Shown here: one piece after another, positions 10,994 through 19,098 of the stretch
Layout of the letters: each line of letters opens with the position of its first letter
Numbering within the stretch: position 1 is the first letter of the stretch
From: Paenisporosarcina cavernae
Lineage (GTDB): Bacteria; Bacillota; Bacilli; Bacillales_A; Planococcaceae
Assembly: GCF_003595195.1 (NCBI RefSeq)
Contig: NZ_CP032418.1
Location: forward strand, 1,004,501 to 1,068,500
DNA length: 64,000 nt
Direction of reading: 5' to 3'
Program-made: the position numbers and the translations under genes
The notes under the pieces: model-generated
The model's input: the letters and a program-made list of their open reading frames with translations, nothing else
Database searches by the model: none
Told to the model about the DNA's origin: nothing

Positions 10994-11029
10994 AGCCTAC
11001 AGGAGTTTGCTTCCTGTAGGCTTTTTTTA
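10994..11029 (+). terminator. Intrinsic terminator after rbfA
   Basis: A stem of about 12 bp, AGCCTACAGGAG with TTCCTGTAGGCT, with a 5-nt loop, followed by a run of T residues. It ends the rimP-to-rbfA operon. Confidence 0.9.
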
Positions 11030-11042
11030 CTTCATCGGATTT

Positions 11043-11070
11043 TTGAAAATGCATCAAAAAGTGGTATCCT
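11043..11070 (+). promoter_or_regulatory. Predicted sigma-A promoter for truB-ribF
   Basis: TTGAAA (11043-11048), a 16-nt spacer, TATCCT (11065-11070) with an extended TGG just upstream. Located between the rbfA terminator and truB. Confidence 0.5.
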
Positions 11071-11158
11071 GTGAACAAGAACGGTGTTAGTTACGATATA
11101 GGATAAGGTTGAGTGATAGGTACGAGACCATTTGAAAAATTACGTGGAGGTTTTAAGA

Positions 11159-12088
11159 ATGAATGGAATTTTACCTCTTTGGAAAGAAAAAGGAATGACC
11201 TCACATGATTGTGTTTTTAAATTAAGAAAAATTCTTCACATGAAACGCATTGGTCATACAGGAACGCTCGACCCAAGTGTCGAAGGAGTATTGCCGATTT
11301 GCATTGGTGAAAGTACAAAAGTGGCGGAATATTTGACTGATTCAGGAAAAGAATACATTGCAGAAATTACTATTGGTTCCTCTACCACAACCGAGGATGC
11401 CGATGGTGAAGTGCTTGAAGAAAACGACGAAGTGTTTACTATTACACGGGAAGAATTGCAACGCCATTTAAACGCCCTGACAGGAGAAATTGAACAAATT
11501 CCACCCATGTATTCTGCTGTAAAAGTAAATGGGAAAAAACTATACGAATATGCTCGTAAAGGGTTGGAGGTAGAACGTCCTAAGCGTACTGTAACGATTC
11601 ATGAATTCGAATTGCTGGACTCTCTCAATAGTTGGAGTGGAAAATCGATTACCTTTACTGCTAGGATTGCTTGTTCGAAAGGGACGTATATTCGTACTTT
11701 AGCTACGCAAGTTGGAGAACTTCTTGGCTATCCTGCTCATATGTCTCATTTAGAACGAACAAAGTCAGCTTCTTTTAAGAAAGATGATTGTTATACACTT
11801 CAAGAGGTGCAGGATATGATGGATCAACAAGTTTTGGATGAACATTTATTTCCTATCGATTATGCTTTACAAGATTTCCCGCATGTTGAAGTCCCAGAGA
11901 GTATGGAAAAGGCAATTCAAAATGGACAAGTGCTAGAAGCTCACACAATATTAGAAGATGAGCCAAAATTAGTGTGGACGAAAAACCTTCAACCATTTGC
12001 AGTTTACGTGAAACATCCAACAAAAGAAGGTAAAATGAAACCCGAGAAAATGTTTGTATACTTATCGGAAGAAGTGACTACGAAATGA
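11159..12088 (+). CDS. truB: tRNA pseudouridine(55) synthase TruB
   Basis: Isomerises U55 in the T loop of most tRNAs. The 309-residue product starts with NGILPLWKEKGMTSHDCVFKLR and carries the catalytic motif HTGTLDPSVEGVLPICIG with the nucleophilic Asp at about residue 39. Further family segments are PPMYSAVKVNGKKLYEYARKG and the RCSKGTYIRTL-like ACSKGTYIRTLATQVGELL, followed by a C-terminal PUA-like portion. ATG 11159 has GTGGAGG at 11144-11150; an upstream in-frame TTG at 11132 lacks a site. Its TGA stop overlaps the ribF ATG, so the pair is translationally coupled. Confidence 0.96.
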   Translation: MNGILPLWKEKGMTSHDCVFKLRKILHMKRIGHTGTLDPSVEGVLPICIGESTKVAEYLTDSGKEYIAEITIGSSTTTEDADGEVLEENDEVFTITREELQRHLNALTGEIEQIPPMYSAVKVNGKKLYEYARKGLEVERPKRTVTIHEFELLDSLNSWSGKSITFTARIACSKGTYIRTLATQVGELLGYPAHMSHLERTKSASFKKDDCYTLQEVQDMMDQQVLDEHLFPIDYALQDFPHVEVPESMEKAIQNGQVLEAHTILEDEPKLVWTKNLQPFAVYVKHPTKEGKMKPEKMFVYLSEEVTTK

Positions 12089-13038
12089 TTGTAGAATATT
12101 TAAGTTACCCAGGTCATTTGACATTAACAAAAATGGATCAACCCTTGTCTGTGGCAATTGGTTTTTTTGACGGGATCCATTTAGGACATCAACAAGTTAT
12201 TGAGCAAGCTAAAAAAGTTGCGAAAGAAAAAGGCATACAGTCTGCCGTCATGACATTTGATCCGCATCCCTCCATCGTATTAGGTCATCGGAATGAACGG
12301 GTCTTTTACATAACACCTTTAGAACAAAAATTGGAGTTGTTAAAAAAGATGGATATTGATGTGGTCATCATTATTCGTTTTACTTCTGACTTTGCTTCTT
12401 TAAGTGCGAAAGATTTTATCGAACAAGTACTAGTAAATAACCGTATCTTATCCGTCACAGCTGGATTTGATTTTTCATTTGGAGCTTTTGGAAAAGGCAC
12501 GATGGACACACTCCGAAGAGAATCGAATGACCGTTATGCAGTGCATGAGATTCAACGAATTGCTGATCCGAAAGAAAAAATTAGTTCAACGAGAATACGA
12601 GAAGAATTGACTACTGGAGACATGTTAGCTGCAAAACGGATGTTAGGCAGACCGTATCGATTCCCAGGGATTGTTGTGCACGGGGACAAACGAGGAAGAA
12701 CGATTGGATTTCCAACGGCAAATATTGCTCCAAGTGAAGGCGTTTTTATTCCAAAAGTTGGTGTATACGCAGTGAAAATGCTTGTTCAAGACAGTTGGGT
12801 CAATGGGGTCTGTAATGTCGGATATAAACCAACCGTGCAAGATCCAGAAGGAAAAAAATTAACAGTTGAAGTGCATTTATTTAACTTTGATAAAACAATC
12901 TATGGAGAGCACGTGGAAGTTGCATGGTTTGACCGTATTCGGGATGAACAGAAATTTAATGGGCTTGATGAGTTGAAAATGCAAATAGAAAAAGACAAAC
13001 AACAAGCGGAATTAATCTTAGAAAAGGCATTGCACTAA
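12085..13038 (+). CDS. ribF: Bifunctional riboflavin kinase / FAD synthetase
   Basis: Phosphorylates riboflavin to FMN and adenylates FMN to FAD. The 317-residue protein has the N-terminal nucleotidyltransferase domain (AIGFFDGIHLGHQQVI, with a GxFDGxHxGH signature at about residues 27-37; FDPHPSIVLG; ISSTRIREELTTGD) and a C-terminal flavokinase barrel (GIVVHGDKRGRTIGFPTANIAP, GVYAVKM, EVHLFNFDKTIYGEHVEVAWFDRIRDEQKF). It starts in a 4-nt ATGA overlap with truB. No FMN riboswitch is visible, as expected for the housekeeping copy. Confidence 0.96.
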   Translation: MIVEYLSYPGHLTLTKMDQPLSVAIGFFDGIHLGHQQVIEQAKKVAKEKGIQSAVMTFDPHPSIVLGHRNERVFYITPLEQKLELLKKMDIDVVIIIRFTSDFASLSAKDFIEQVLVNNRILSVTAGFDFSFGAFGKGTMDTLRRESNDRYAVHEIQRIADPKEKISSTRIREELTTGDMLAAKRMLGRPYRFPGIVVHGDKRGRTIGFPTANIAPSEGVFIPKVGVYAVKMLVQDSWVNGVCNVGYKPTVQDPEGKKLTVEVHLFNFDKTIYGEHVEVAWFDRIRDEQKFNGLDELKMQIEKDKQQAELILEKALH

Positions 13039-13039
13039 C

Positions 13040-13068
13040 TTGTTTTCTGTTTGAGAATATGGTACGAT
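13040..13068 (+). promoter_or_regulatory. Predicted sigma-A promoter for rpsO
   Basis: TTGTTT (13040-13045), a 17-nt spacer and TACGAT (13063-13068) with an extended TGG. About 100 nt of leader precede rpsO, which is room for S15 autoregulation, but I cannot assign a specific structure. Confidence 0.5.
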
Positions 13069-13167
13069 TTCTAAGTGCATTAAGCACTCAACCATTGCTT
13101 GGCATATCGACTCACCACCGTATGCTTGGGAATTGGGGATATTATGAAAGTATTGGAGGTGGAACGG

Positions 13168-13437
13168 ATGGCAATTACACAAGAACGTAAAAACGAATTA
13201 ATCGCTGAGTACCGTACACACGAAAGTGATACAGGTTCTGCTGATATTCAAGTAGCTATCCTAACGGAAGAGATTAACAACTTGAATGAGCATTTACGTA
13301 CTCACAAAAAAGATCACCACTCACGTCGCGGTCTTTTCAAAATGGTTGGTCGTCGTCGTAACTTGTTGAAATATCTTCGTGAAAACGAAGTTCAACGTTA
13401 CCGTGAATTGATCAACAAACTTGGCTTACGTCGATAA
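13168..13437 (+). CDS. rpsO: 30S ribosomal protein S15
   Basis: Primary-binding protein of the 30S platform, contacting 16S helices 20-22. The product is exactly the canonical 89 residues ([19 protein letters not shown]...[13 protein letters not shown]). It includes the conserved [22 protein letters not shown] and [20 protein letters not shown] segments. ATG 13168 follows GGAGGTGGA at 13155-13163; the frame is open upstream to 13099 but without homology. It is monocistronic, ending in a terminator 10 nt after the stop. Confidence 0.98.
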   Translation: MAITQERKNELIAEYRTHESDTGSADIQVAILTEEINNLNEHLRTHKKDHHSRRGLFKMVGRRRNLLKYLRENEVQRYRELINKLGLRR

Positions 13438-13447
13438 GATTGTTTCG

Positions 13448-13472
13448 AAAAGCGGGAGGAATCCCGCTTTTT
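13448..13472 (+). terminator. Intrinsic terminator after rpsO
   Basis: A perfect 10-bp stem, AAAAGCGGGA with TCCCGCTTTT, GGAA tetraloop, followed by T residues. The AT flanks make it partly symmetric. Confidence 0.88.
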
Positions 13473-13483
13473 CTTTATGTTTC

Positions 13484-13565
13484 GGCTCTGCTAAACTGAG
13501 TAGTTGAATCCAGGTTATCTATTTCAGCAAAATTTACACGTTCAACTCTTCAGTTTAACGGAGCC
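13484..13565. repeat. 82-nt near-perfect palindromic element between rpsO and pnp
   Basis: Two 25-nt arms (13484-13508 and 13541-13565) can form 21 Watson-Crick and 2 G-U pairs with only 2 mismatches, around a 32-nt loop. The outer ends are GGCTC and GAGCC. There is no T tract after it, it codes for nothing, and no target-site duplication is visible at its borders. It could be a pnp leader processing structure or a short transposon-derived palindrome. Confidence 0.8.
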
Positions 13566-13569
13566 AATA

Positions 13570-13598
13570 TTGAAATTATTTTTCGCAACACGTATGCT
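13570..13598 (+). promoter_or_regulatory. Predicted sigma-A promoter for pnp
   Basis: TTGAAA (13570-13575), a 17-nt spacer, TATGCT (13593-13598). It lies immediately after the palindromic element and gives a leader of about 65 nt before pnp. Confidence 0.5.
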
Positions 13599-13668
13599 TT
13601 TTTGATACACTACTAATGATACATACAACAGGACAAACAGTATTCGATGCACGAGAGGAGTTCATCAG

Positions 13669-15792
13669 ATGAACGAAGAAAAAATTTACACGTATGAATG
13701 GGCAGGAAGAACACTTTCTGTCGAAGTAGGAAAATATGCAAAACAAGCAAACGGTGCAGTAATGGTTAAGTATGGTGATTCTACTGTTCTTTCCACAGCA
13801 ACTGCTTCCAAAACACCAAAATCGCTTGATTTCTTTCCATTAACAGTAAACTATGAGGAACGTTTATATGCCGTTGGTAAAATTCCAGGAGGCTTTATTA
13901 AACGAGAAGGGCGTCCTTCTGAAAATGCAATTTTAACTAGTCGCTTAATCGACCGTCCAATACGTCCTTTATTTCCAGATGGGTTCCGTAATGAAGTCCA
14001 AGTGATTTCGATCGTAATGTCTGTTGATCAGGATAGCACACCTGAAATGGCTGCCATGTTTGGTTCATCCCTTGCATTGATGGTTTCTGATATTCCGTTT
14101 GGGGGACCAATTGCCGGTGTTCAAGTTGGATTAATTAACGATGAATTTATTATCAATCCTACACAAGAACAAATGGAACACAGCACGATTGACTTGGTTG
14201 TAGCAGGAACAAAAGACGCGATTAACATGGTAGAAGCTGGAGCGCTTGAAGTACCAGAAGAAACGATGCTTGAAGCGATAATGTTTGGTCACGAAGAAAT
14301 TAAAAAATTGATTGCTTTCCAAGAACAAATTGCTGCAGAAGTTGGGAAAGAAAAATCAGTCATTAATTTATATGAACTAGACGAAGAATTGAGCGCAGAC
14401 ATTTCTGCTAAAATCGAGACTCGTTTACATGAAGCGATTCAGGTACAAGAAAAACATGCTCGTGAAGCAGCTATTTCAGAAGTGAAAAATGAAGTAATTG
14501 CGCAGTATGAAGAACAAGAGTCAGATGAAGCAACACTAAAACAAGTTCGTCAAATTTTAGATAAAATGGTAAAAGAAGAAGTACGTCGTCTAATTACGGA
14601 CGAGAAAATTCGACCTGATGGACGGAAGTTAGATGAAATCAGACCACTATCTTCAACTACGGGCGTATTGCCGCGTACTCACGGTTCTGGTTTGTTCACA
14701 CGAGGACAAACGCAAGCATTAAGTATCGCGACACTTGGTGCACTTGGGGACGTGCAAATTATAGACGGCCTTGGAGTAGAGGAATCGAAACGATTCATGC
14801 ATCACTACAATTTCCCTCAATTTTCTGTAGGGGAAACTGGTCCAATACGTGGACCAGGTCGTCGTGAAATCGGACACGGTGCACTTGGAGAGCGTGCATT
14901 GTCAGCTGTGATCCCAGATGAGAAAGAGTTTCCGTATACGATTCGTTTAGTTTCCGAAGTGTTGGAATCAAACGGTTCTACTTCACAAGCAAGTATTTGT
15001 GCCTCAACATTAGCAATGATGGATGCTGGTGTACCGATTAAAGCACCAGTTGCAGGTATTGCAATGGGACTTATCAAACGCGGTGAGCAATATTCTGTTC
15101 TGTCTGATATTCAAGGGATGGAAGATCATCTAGGCGACATGGACTTTAAAGTAGCTGGAACTGCAAAAGGTGTTACAGCTCTTCAAATGGACATTAAAAT
15201 TGATGGTTTATCGCGTGAAATTCTTGAAGAAGCACTTACACAAGCAAAAATCGGTCGTATGCATATTCTAGAAAGTATGCTTGCAACGATCGCTGAACCA
15301 AGAAAATCGCTGTCCAAGTATGCACCGAAAATTATTATGGTGAAAATTAATCCAGATAAGATTCGTGATGTCATCGGGCCGGGCGGAAAACAAATCAATA
15401 AAATTATTGAAGAAACTGGCGTGAAAATTGATACAGAGCAAGACGGTACAATTTACATCTCTTCTACAGATGAAGCGATGAATGCTCGTGCAAAAGAAAT
15501 TATTGAAAATATTGTTCGAGAAGCACAAGTTGGCGAATATTATGATGGTAAAGTCAAACGAATTGAAAAATTCGGTGCTTTCGTTGAAATCTTCCCAGGT
15601 AAAGATGGCTTGCTTCATATCTCTGAAATCCAAGAAGAACGGACGAAAGCGGTAGAAGACGTCTTAAAACTCGGGGACGAGTTAAAAGTGAAGGTAATTG
15701 AAATTGACAACCAAGGACGCGTCAATTTATCGAGAAAAATCGTTATAAAAGAAGAAAAAGAAGCGGCAGAAGAAACGCAAGCAACTGAATAA
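13669..15792 (+). CDS. pnp: Polyribonucleotide nucleotidyltransferase (PNPase)
   Basis: Trimeric phosphorolytic 3'-5' exoribonuclease and a main RNA-decay enzyme in Bacillales. The 707-residue protein contains two RNase PH domains (about 12-220, with [29 protein letters not shown]; and about 320-545, with [16 protein letters not shown] and the second-core [10 protein letters not shown] and [12 protein letters not shown]). A KH domain ([18 protein letters not shown] about 565) and a C-terminal S1 domain ([29 protein letters not shown]) follow. The acidic catalytic residues in MDIKIDG are intact. ATG 13669 follows a GAGAGGAG site. It is separated from rpsO by a terminator, the palindrome and its own promoter. 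Confidence 0.97.
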   Translation: MNEEKIYTYEWAGRTLSVEVGKYAKQANGAVMVKYGDSTVLSTATASKTPKSLDFFPLTVNYEERLYAVGKIPGGFIKREGRPSENAILTSRLIDRPIRPLFPDGFRNEVQVISIVMSVDQDSTPEMAAMFGSSLALMVSDIPFGGPIAGVQVGLINDEFIINPTQEQMEHSTIDLVVAGTKDAINMVEAGALEVPEETMLEAIMFGHEEIKKLIAFQEQIAAEVGKEKSVINLYELDEELSADISAKIETRLHEAIQVQEKHAREAAISEVKNEVIAQYEEQESDEATLKQVRQILDKMVKEEVRRLITDEKIRPDGRKLDEIRPLSSTTGVLPRTHGSGLFTRGQTQALSIATLGALGDVQIIDGLGVEESKRFMHHYNFPQFSVGETGPIRGPGRREIGHGALGERALSAVIPDEKEFPYTIRLVSEVLESNGSTSQASICASTLAMMDAGVPIKAPVAGIAMGLIKRGEQYSVLSDIQGMEDHLGDMDFKVAGTAKGVTALQMDIKIDGLSREILEEALTQAKIGRMHILESMLATIAEPRKSLSKYAPKIIMVKINPDKIRDVIGPGGKQINKIIEETGVKIDTEQDGTIYISSTDEAMNARAKEIIENIVREAQVGEYYDGKVKRIEKFGAFVEIFPGKDGLLHISEIQEERTKAVEDVLKLGDELKVKVIEIDNQGRVNLSRKIVIKEEKEAAEETQATE

Positions 15793-15803
15793 TAGTACTA
15801 ATT

Positions 15804-15838
15804 AGATTGCCTAGGAGTACTTTCTAGGCAATCTTTTA
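15804..15838 (+). terminator. Intrinsic terminator after pnp
   Basis: An 11-bp stem, AGATTGCCTAG with CTAGGCAATCT, and a 9-nt loop, followed by TTTT. The first candidate start codon of the next gene begins right after it. Confidence 0.82.
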
Positions 15839-15897
15839 CTATGTATTCACTCACCATAGAAAATCGTATGTCAAGGACAAAAGAAAGTTGGATTATC

Positions 15898-17124
15898 ATG
15901 ATAGAAACAATACATTGCTCAAATGGAGTTCGAATTGTTGCGGAAAAAATGGAACATTTACGTTCGACCGCAATTGGGATTTGGGTAAAAGTAGGCTCTG
16001 TAAATGAAACACCGAATGAGAATGGCATGACGCATTTTATTGAACACATGCTTTTTAAAGGTACGAAATCACATTCTGCAAAACAACTTGCCCAGGAATT
16101 TGATCGAATTGGTGGGAACATGAACGCCTTTACATCCAAAGAGTACACTTGTTATTATGCAAAAGTGTTAGATCATCATGCCCCTAAAGCAATCGATTTA
16201 TTGGCTGACATGTTCTTTCACTCTGTTTTTGACAAAGTAGAGTTGGATAAAGAGAGACAAGTAGTCGCAGAAGAGATATTAATGGTGGAAGACACACCAG
16301 ATGATGATGTACACGAGCAATTATGGAAAATCATGTACCCCTCTCATTCGATTGGGAGGTCCATTCTTGGGAGTGAAGAGACCCTTCAAACATTTGATGA
16401 ACAAGCAATCCGAGAATTTATGGACCAGCATTATGTACCGGAGAATATCGTGATATCGATTGCTGGAAGCATTCCCACTGGATTCATTTCCTATATTGAA
16501 TCGTTATTTGGATCGTTCTCCCAAAAAGAAGACAAAGGAAGAAAAGAAATAAAGGAAACTACACCTCTATTCCATGCCGGAGAAAGCGTGAAAATTCGCG
16601 AGACAGAGCAGAGTCACTTATGTCTTGGTTACCCTGCATTAGATATCCATGATCAACGGTTAATGGATTTAGTGATTTTTTCTACTATTTTTGGAGGCAA
16701 TATGTCCTCTAGATTATTCCAAGAGGTTAGGGAAGAAAAAGCACTTGCCTATTCGATTTATTCGTATCATTCTGCATATCAACAATCCGGAACATTTTCG
16801 ATTTATGGAGGAACATCCACTAAACAACTTCCTCTTTTACAAACGACAATTCAAGAAACAATTGATCAAGTAGTACAAAACGGAGTATCAGAAGACGAAG
16901 TTGAAAGTACAAAAGAACAGTTAAAAGGAAATATTCTACTTGGTTCAGAAAGCTCCAGTTCTAGAATGAACCGAAACGGAAAAAACATTCTGATGTTTCA
17001 TAAAACGAAGAGCTATAACGAGGTCGAAGAAGAAATTAATGCAGTAACAACAGAAAGTGTAAATGCATTACAACGGAGTATCCTAACTTCCAACTTTGCT
17101 ACATCCATCATTACATCGAAATAA
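15898..17124 (+). CDS. mlpA: M16-family zinc peptidase MlpA (YmxG)
   Basis: A mitochondrial-processing-peptidase-like protease, which in B. subtilis affects extracellular protease levels. The product is 408 residues from ATG 15898. The inverted zincin motif HFIEH is at about residues 46-50 (GMTHFIEHMLFKGTKSHSAKQLAQEFDRIGG). The conserved NAFTSKEYTCYYAKVL follows, with a downstream acidic pair in EEILMVEDTPDDDVHE. The C-terminal M16 domain shows HLCLGYPAL, GGNMSSRLFQEVREEKALAYSIYSYHS and SRNGK-like MNRNGKN. I chose 15898 because it gives the family N-terminus (MIETIHCSNGVRIV). The ribosome site is weak, and an in-frame ATG at 15841 would add 19 residues. Confidence 0.93.
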   Translation: MIETIHCSNGVRIVAEKMEHLRSTAIGIWVKVGSVNETPNENGMTHFIEHMLFKGTKSHSAKQLAQEFDRIGGNMNAFTSKEYTCYYAKVLDHHAPKAIDLLADMFFHSVFDKVELDKERQVVAEEILMVEDTPDDDVHEQLWKIMYPSHSIGRSILGSEETLQTFDEQAIREFMDQHYVPENIVISIAGSIPTGFISYIESLFGSFSQKEDKGRKEIKETTPLFHAGESVKIRETEQSHLCLGYPALDIHDQRLMDLVIFSTIFGGNMSSRLFQEVREEKALAYSIYSYHSAYQQSGTFSIYGGTSTKQLPLLQTTIQETIDQVVQNGVSEDEVESTKEQLKGNILLGSESSSSRMNRNGKNILMFHKTKSYNEVEEEINAVTTESVNALQRSILTSNFATSIITSK

Positions 17125-17130
17125 TTTTAC

Positions 17131-17158
17131 AGAAGCTCTATGTAGCTTCTTTTTTTTT
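17131..17158 (+). terminator. Intrinsic terminator after mlpA
   Basis: A 7-bp stem, AGAAGCT with AGCTTCT, 6-nt loop, followed by eight T residues. Confidence 0.8.
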
Positions 17159-17346
17159 GCGATGAAATTAGGTAGGGGTACAATCGATCGTTTTACGGGG
17201 AGAAGTGCCTTTGTGAATTAATGTAAAGAGTGAGGGGGCATCAATCATCAAATCATGAGAATCGATTGCTTGTACTGGAGAATCGATCGTCTCAATCAAA
17301 TAAGCTTTCTTGAGCAATGTGTGTAACAACATTTTTCCAAACAATG
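17159..17346. other. Intergenic region with an unassigned antisense open frame
   Basis: Nothing is recognised on the plus strand. On the minus strand a frame is open from 17377 down to a stop at 17168 (69 codons). The most plausible internal start, ATG at 17332, has only a weak TTTGGAAAA upstream and gives 54 residues, including AIDSHDLMIDAPSLFTLIH. I do not recognise it. The direct repeat GAGAATCGAT also occurs twice (near 17257 and 17279). Confidence 0.25.
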
Positions 17347-17355
17347 CATACATTA
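17329..17355 (+). promoter_or_regulatory. Possible sigma-K promoter for ymxH-dpaA-dpaB
   Basis: AC at 17329-17330, a 16-nt spacer, then CATACATTA at 17347-17355, matching the mother-cell sigma-K pattern AC-N16/17-CATANNNTA. The dipicolinate synthase operon of B. subtilis is sigma-K controlled. The implied 5' leader is very short (about 15 nt), which lowers confidence. Confidence 0.42.
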
Positions 17356-17375
17356 TGTTGAGTGGAGGGATCAAC

Positions 17376-17648
17376 ATGTTGTTATCAGAAATGGCTAATA
17401 AGGAATTGATTCAATTATCGGACGGAAGAAGAATGGGTTTTTTATCGAATACAGAATTACTTTTTCAACCTAAGACAGGTGAAATTATTGGATTTGAGTT
17501 GCCCGATAAAAAGAAAATGTGGAATGGATCGAAGGGGAATGCAAGTTCAAAAGAAATAGTGCTATGGAGTGATATTGTCTTAATCGGTGAAAATCGCATT
17601 TTATTCTCCAAAACGACGGACAGTAATAAAGTGAGTCAATTAGGATGA
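17376..17648 (+). CDS. ymxH: YlmC/YmxH-family PRC-barrel protein
   Basis: A 90-residue protein of the YlmC/YmxH family, a single PRC-barrel-like domain of unknown biochemical function found beside sporulation genes. Visible family features are the N-terminal LLSEMANKELIQLSDGRRMGFLSNTELLF (segments LSEMANKELIQL and GRRMGFL), the acidic turn PKTGEIIGFELP, and SKEIVLWSDIVLIGENRILF. ATG 17376 is preceded by GTGGAGGGAT; the frame is open to 17310 without a better start. Its stop overlaps the dpaA start by 4 nt, so it is probably coexpressed with dipicolinate synthesis late in sporulation. Confidence 0.8.
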   Translation: MLLSEMANKELIQLSDGRRMGFLSNTELLFQPKTGEIIGFELPDKKKMWNGSKGNASSKEIVLWSDIVLIGENRILFSKTTDSNKVSQLG

Positions 17649-18448
17649 AGTGGTTTTTACTCGGTTCGGATGAAAGAATGGTCTATCTGCAACAATTTCT
17701 AAGTGCTCGTTTTTCTGTGCTTTATTATCCAGTAAATGGCTGGACGAATGAAGTGAATCGTAAAATTGAAGCGTTTCACCCGACACATATTATGCTACCA
17801 ATTTCACCGATGGATATTTGTACGGATTCTTTTTCGCTTACAGGTGTCGAACAGTTGTGGATGGGAAGAGAGTCTCCTGAATTATCGCAAATTGCACAAG
17901 AGTACTCCATTCCTGTCGTTCGATATTTGGAAGAGGAGGAGTGGATTTGGTGTAATGCCAATGTGACGAGTGAAAGTTTTCTGAAGTATTTTTATGAGGA
18001 ACAATCGGAACAAATCGAGGGGCAATCATTTGTGGTAACAGGTTTTGGCAGGGTAGCGAAGTGCTTAGCTAATCTGTTAGTTAAAATGCGAGCGAAAATT
18101 GTTATCTATGCTCGGTCGCCGTATCAAATAGCGGAAGCAAAAGCATTTGGGTATGAAACGATTTCGAGTTTAGAAAAAACGGATTTGGTGAATGCGTATT
18201 TAGTTAATACCATCCCTTCTAAATGGATTACTTCCGAAATTTCCAACAACTTACATGGGGTGAAAAAAATATTCGATTTGGCATCTGCTCCTGGATGTGT
18301 AGACTCGAATGTAAAGGTGAAGGATGAAGATTATGTCTTGTTAGCTGGGCTGCCAGGAAAAATGCTTCCTGTAAGTGCAGGAAAGATCTTATTTGACCAA
18401 ATAATGCGATATCAATTAGCTGGAGGCGAAGTAGTACATGATGGGTAA
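17645..18448 (+). CDS. dpaA: Dipicolinate synthase subunit A
   Basis: With DpaB it oxidises dihydrodipicolinate-type intermediates to dipicolinic acid, the calcium chelator of the spore core, in the mother cell. The 267-residue product has a diverged N-terminal half. A recognisable NAD(P)-binding fold begins at SFVVTGFGRVAKCLANLL (about residues 127-144). VNTIPSKWIT, KKIFDLASAPGCVD and LLAGLPGKMLPVSAGKIL (about 238-255) follow; the latter is the family signature for the C-terminal region. It is about 30 residues shorter than the B. subtilis protein (297). It starts in an ATGA overlap with ymxH and overlaps dpaB at its end. Confidence 0.88.
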   Translation: MKWFLLGSDERMVYLQQFLSARFSVLYYPVNGWTNEVNRKIEAFHPTHIMLPISPMDICTDSFSLTGVEQLWMGRESPELSQIAQEYSIPVVRYLEEEEWIWCNANVTSESFLKYFYEEQSEQIEGQSFVVTGFGRVAKCLANLLVKMRAKIVIYARSPYQIAEAKAFGYETISSLEKTDLVNAYLVNTIPSKWITSEISNNLHGVKKIFDLASAPGCVDSNVKVKDEDYVLLAGLPGKMLPVSAGKILFDQIMRYQLAGGEVVHDG

Positions 18449-19022
18449 ACGAATTGGGTTTGGAATCACAGCTTCCCATTGTACGTATGAAGAAGTAGTT
18501 CCCAAAATTCAGGTTTTCCGGGATGCAGGAGCGGTGGTAGTTCCTATTGTGTCTCAATCTGTTGTCACTGCAGCAACAAGATTTGGTACAGGGGATGAGT
18601 GGATTGCGCGAATTGAAGAAGTAAGTGGAGAAAAAGTAATTCAAACGATTGCGGATGCAGAACCTTTAGGACCGAAAGCACCTTTAGATTGTATGGTTAT
18701 TGCTCCTATGACTGGCACATCGTTAAGTAAATTCGTGCATGCAATAAATGATTCACCTGTATTGATGGCTGCAAAAGCAACATTACGAACAAACCGGCCA
18801 GTAGTAATCGGGATTTCATCGAATGACATTTTAGGTGCGAATGGTGTAAACGTGATGACAGCAATCAATATGAAAGATGTTTACATTGTCCCTTTTGGGC
18901 AGGATGATCCTCATCGAAAACCAAAATCGTGTATCTCTGATTTTAATTTATTGTATGATACAGTTGAATCTGCAATTGACGGAAAGCAACTCCAACCTAT
19001 TTTGCTAGGGTATGCTGAATGA
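18438..19022 (+). CDS. dpaB: Dipicolinate synthase subunit B (flavoprotein)
   Basis: Flavoprotein partner of DpaA. The 194-residue sequence has the Dfp/UbiX-type flavin fold: RIGFGITASHCTYEEVVPKI at the N-terminus, LDCMVIAPMTGTSLSKFVHAINDSPVLMAAKATLR (about 82-116), RPVVIGISSNDILGANGVNV and the lower region YIVPFGQDDPHRKPKS. ATG 18438 and the adjacent ATG 18441 are both possible after TGGAGG at 18421-18426; the start lies inside the end of dpaA. It is followed by asd and dapA, which supply the dihydrodipicolinate precursor. Confidence 0.95.
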   Translation: MMGKRIGFGITASHCTYEEVVPKIQVFRDAGAVVVPIVSQSVVTAATRFGTGDEWIARIEEVSGEKVIQTIADAEPLGPKAPLDCMVIAPMTGTSLSKFVHAINDSPVLMAAKATLRTNRPVVIGISSNDILGANGVNVMTAINMKDVYIVPFGQDDPHRKPKSCISDFNLLYDTVESAIDGKQLQPILLGYAE

Positions 19023-19029
19023 AATAATA

Positions 19030-19059
19030 ATGCAATAGCTGTCGAAAACATGTTACAAT
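19030..19059 (+). promoter_or_regulatory. Possible extended -10 promoter for asd
   Basis: TGTTACAAT (extended -10, hexamer 19054-19059) with only a weak -35 (ATGCAA near 19030). It would separate vegetative asd-dapA expression from the upstream sporulation genes. Confidence 0.4.
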
Positions 19060-19098
19060 ACGGGCATTATTAGCTGTTTGGAGAGGAAGAATGGATAG

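Noticed and set aside
13484-13565. The palindrome as a complete insertion sequence or MITE.
   Set aside because: No transposase, no visible target-site duplication and no second copy noticed in the window, so it is reported only as a structure of unknown origin.
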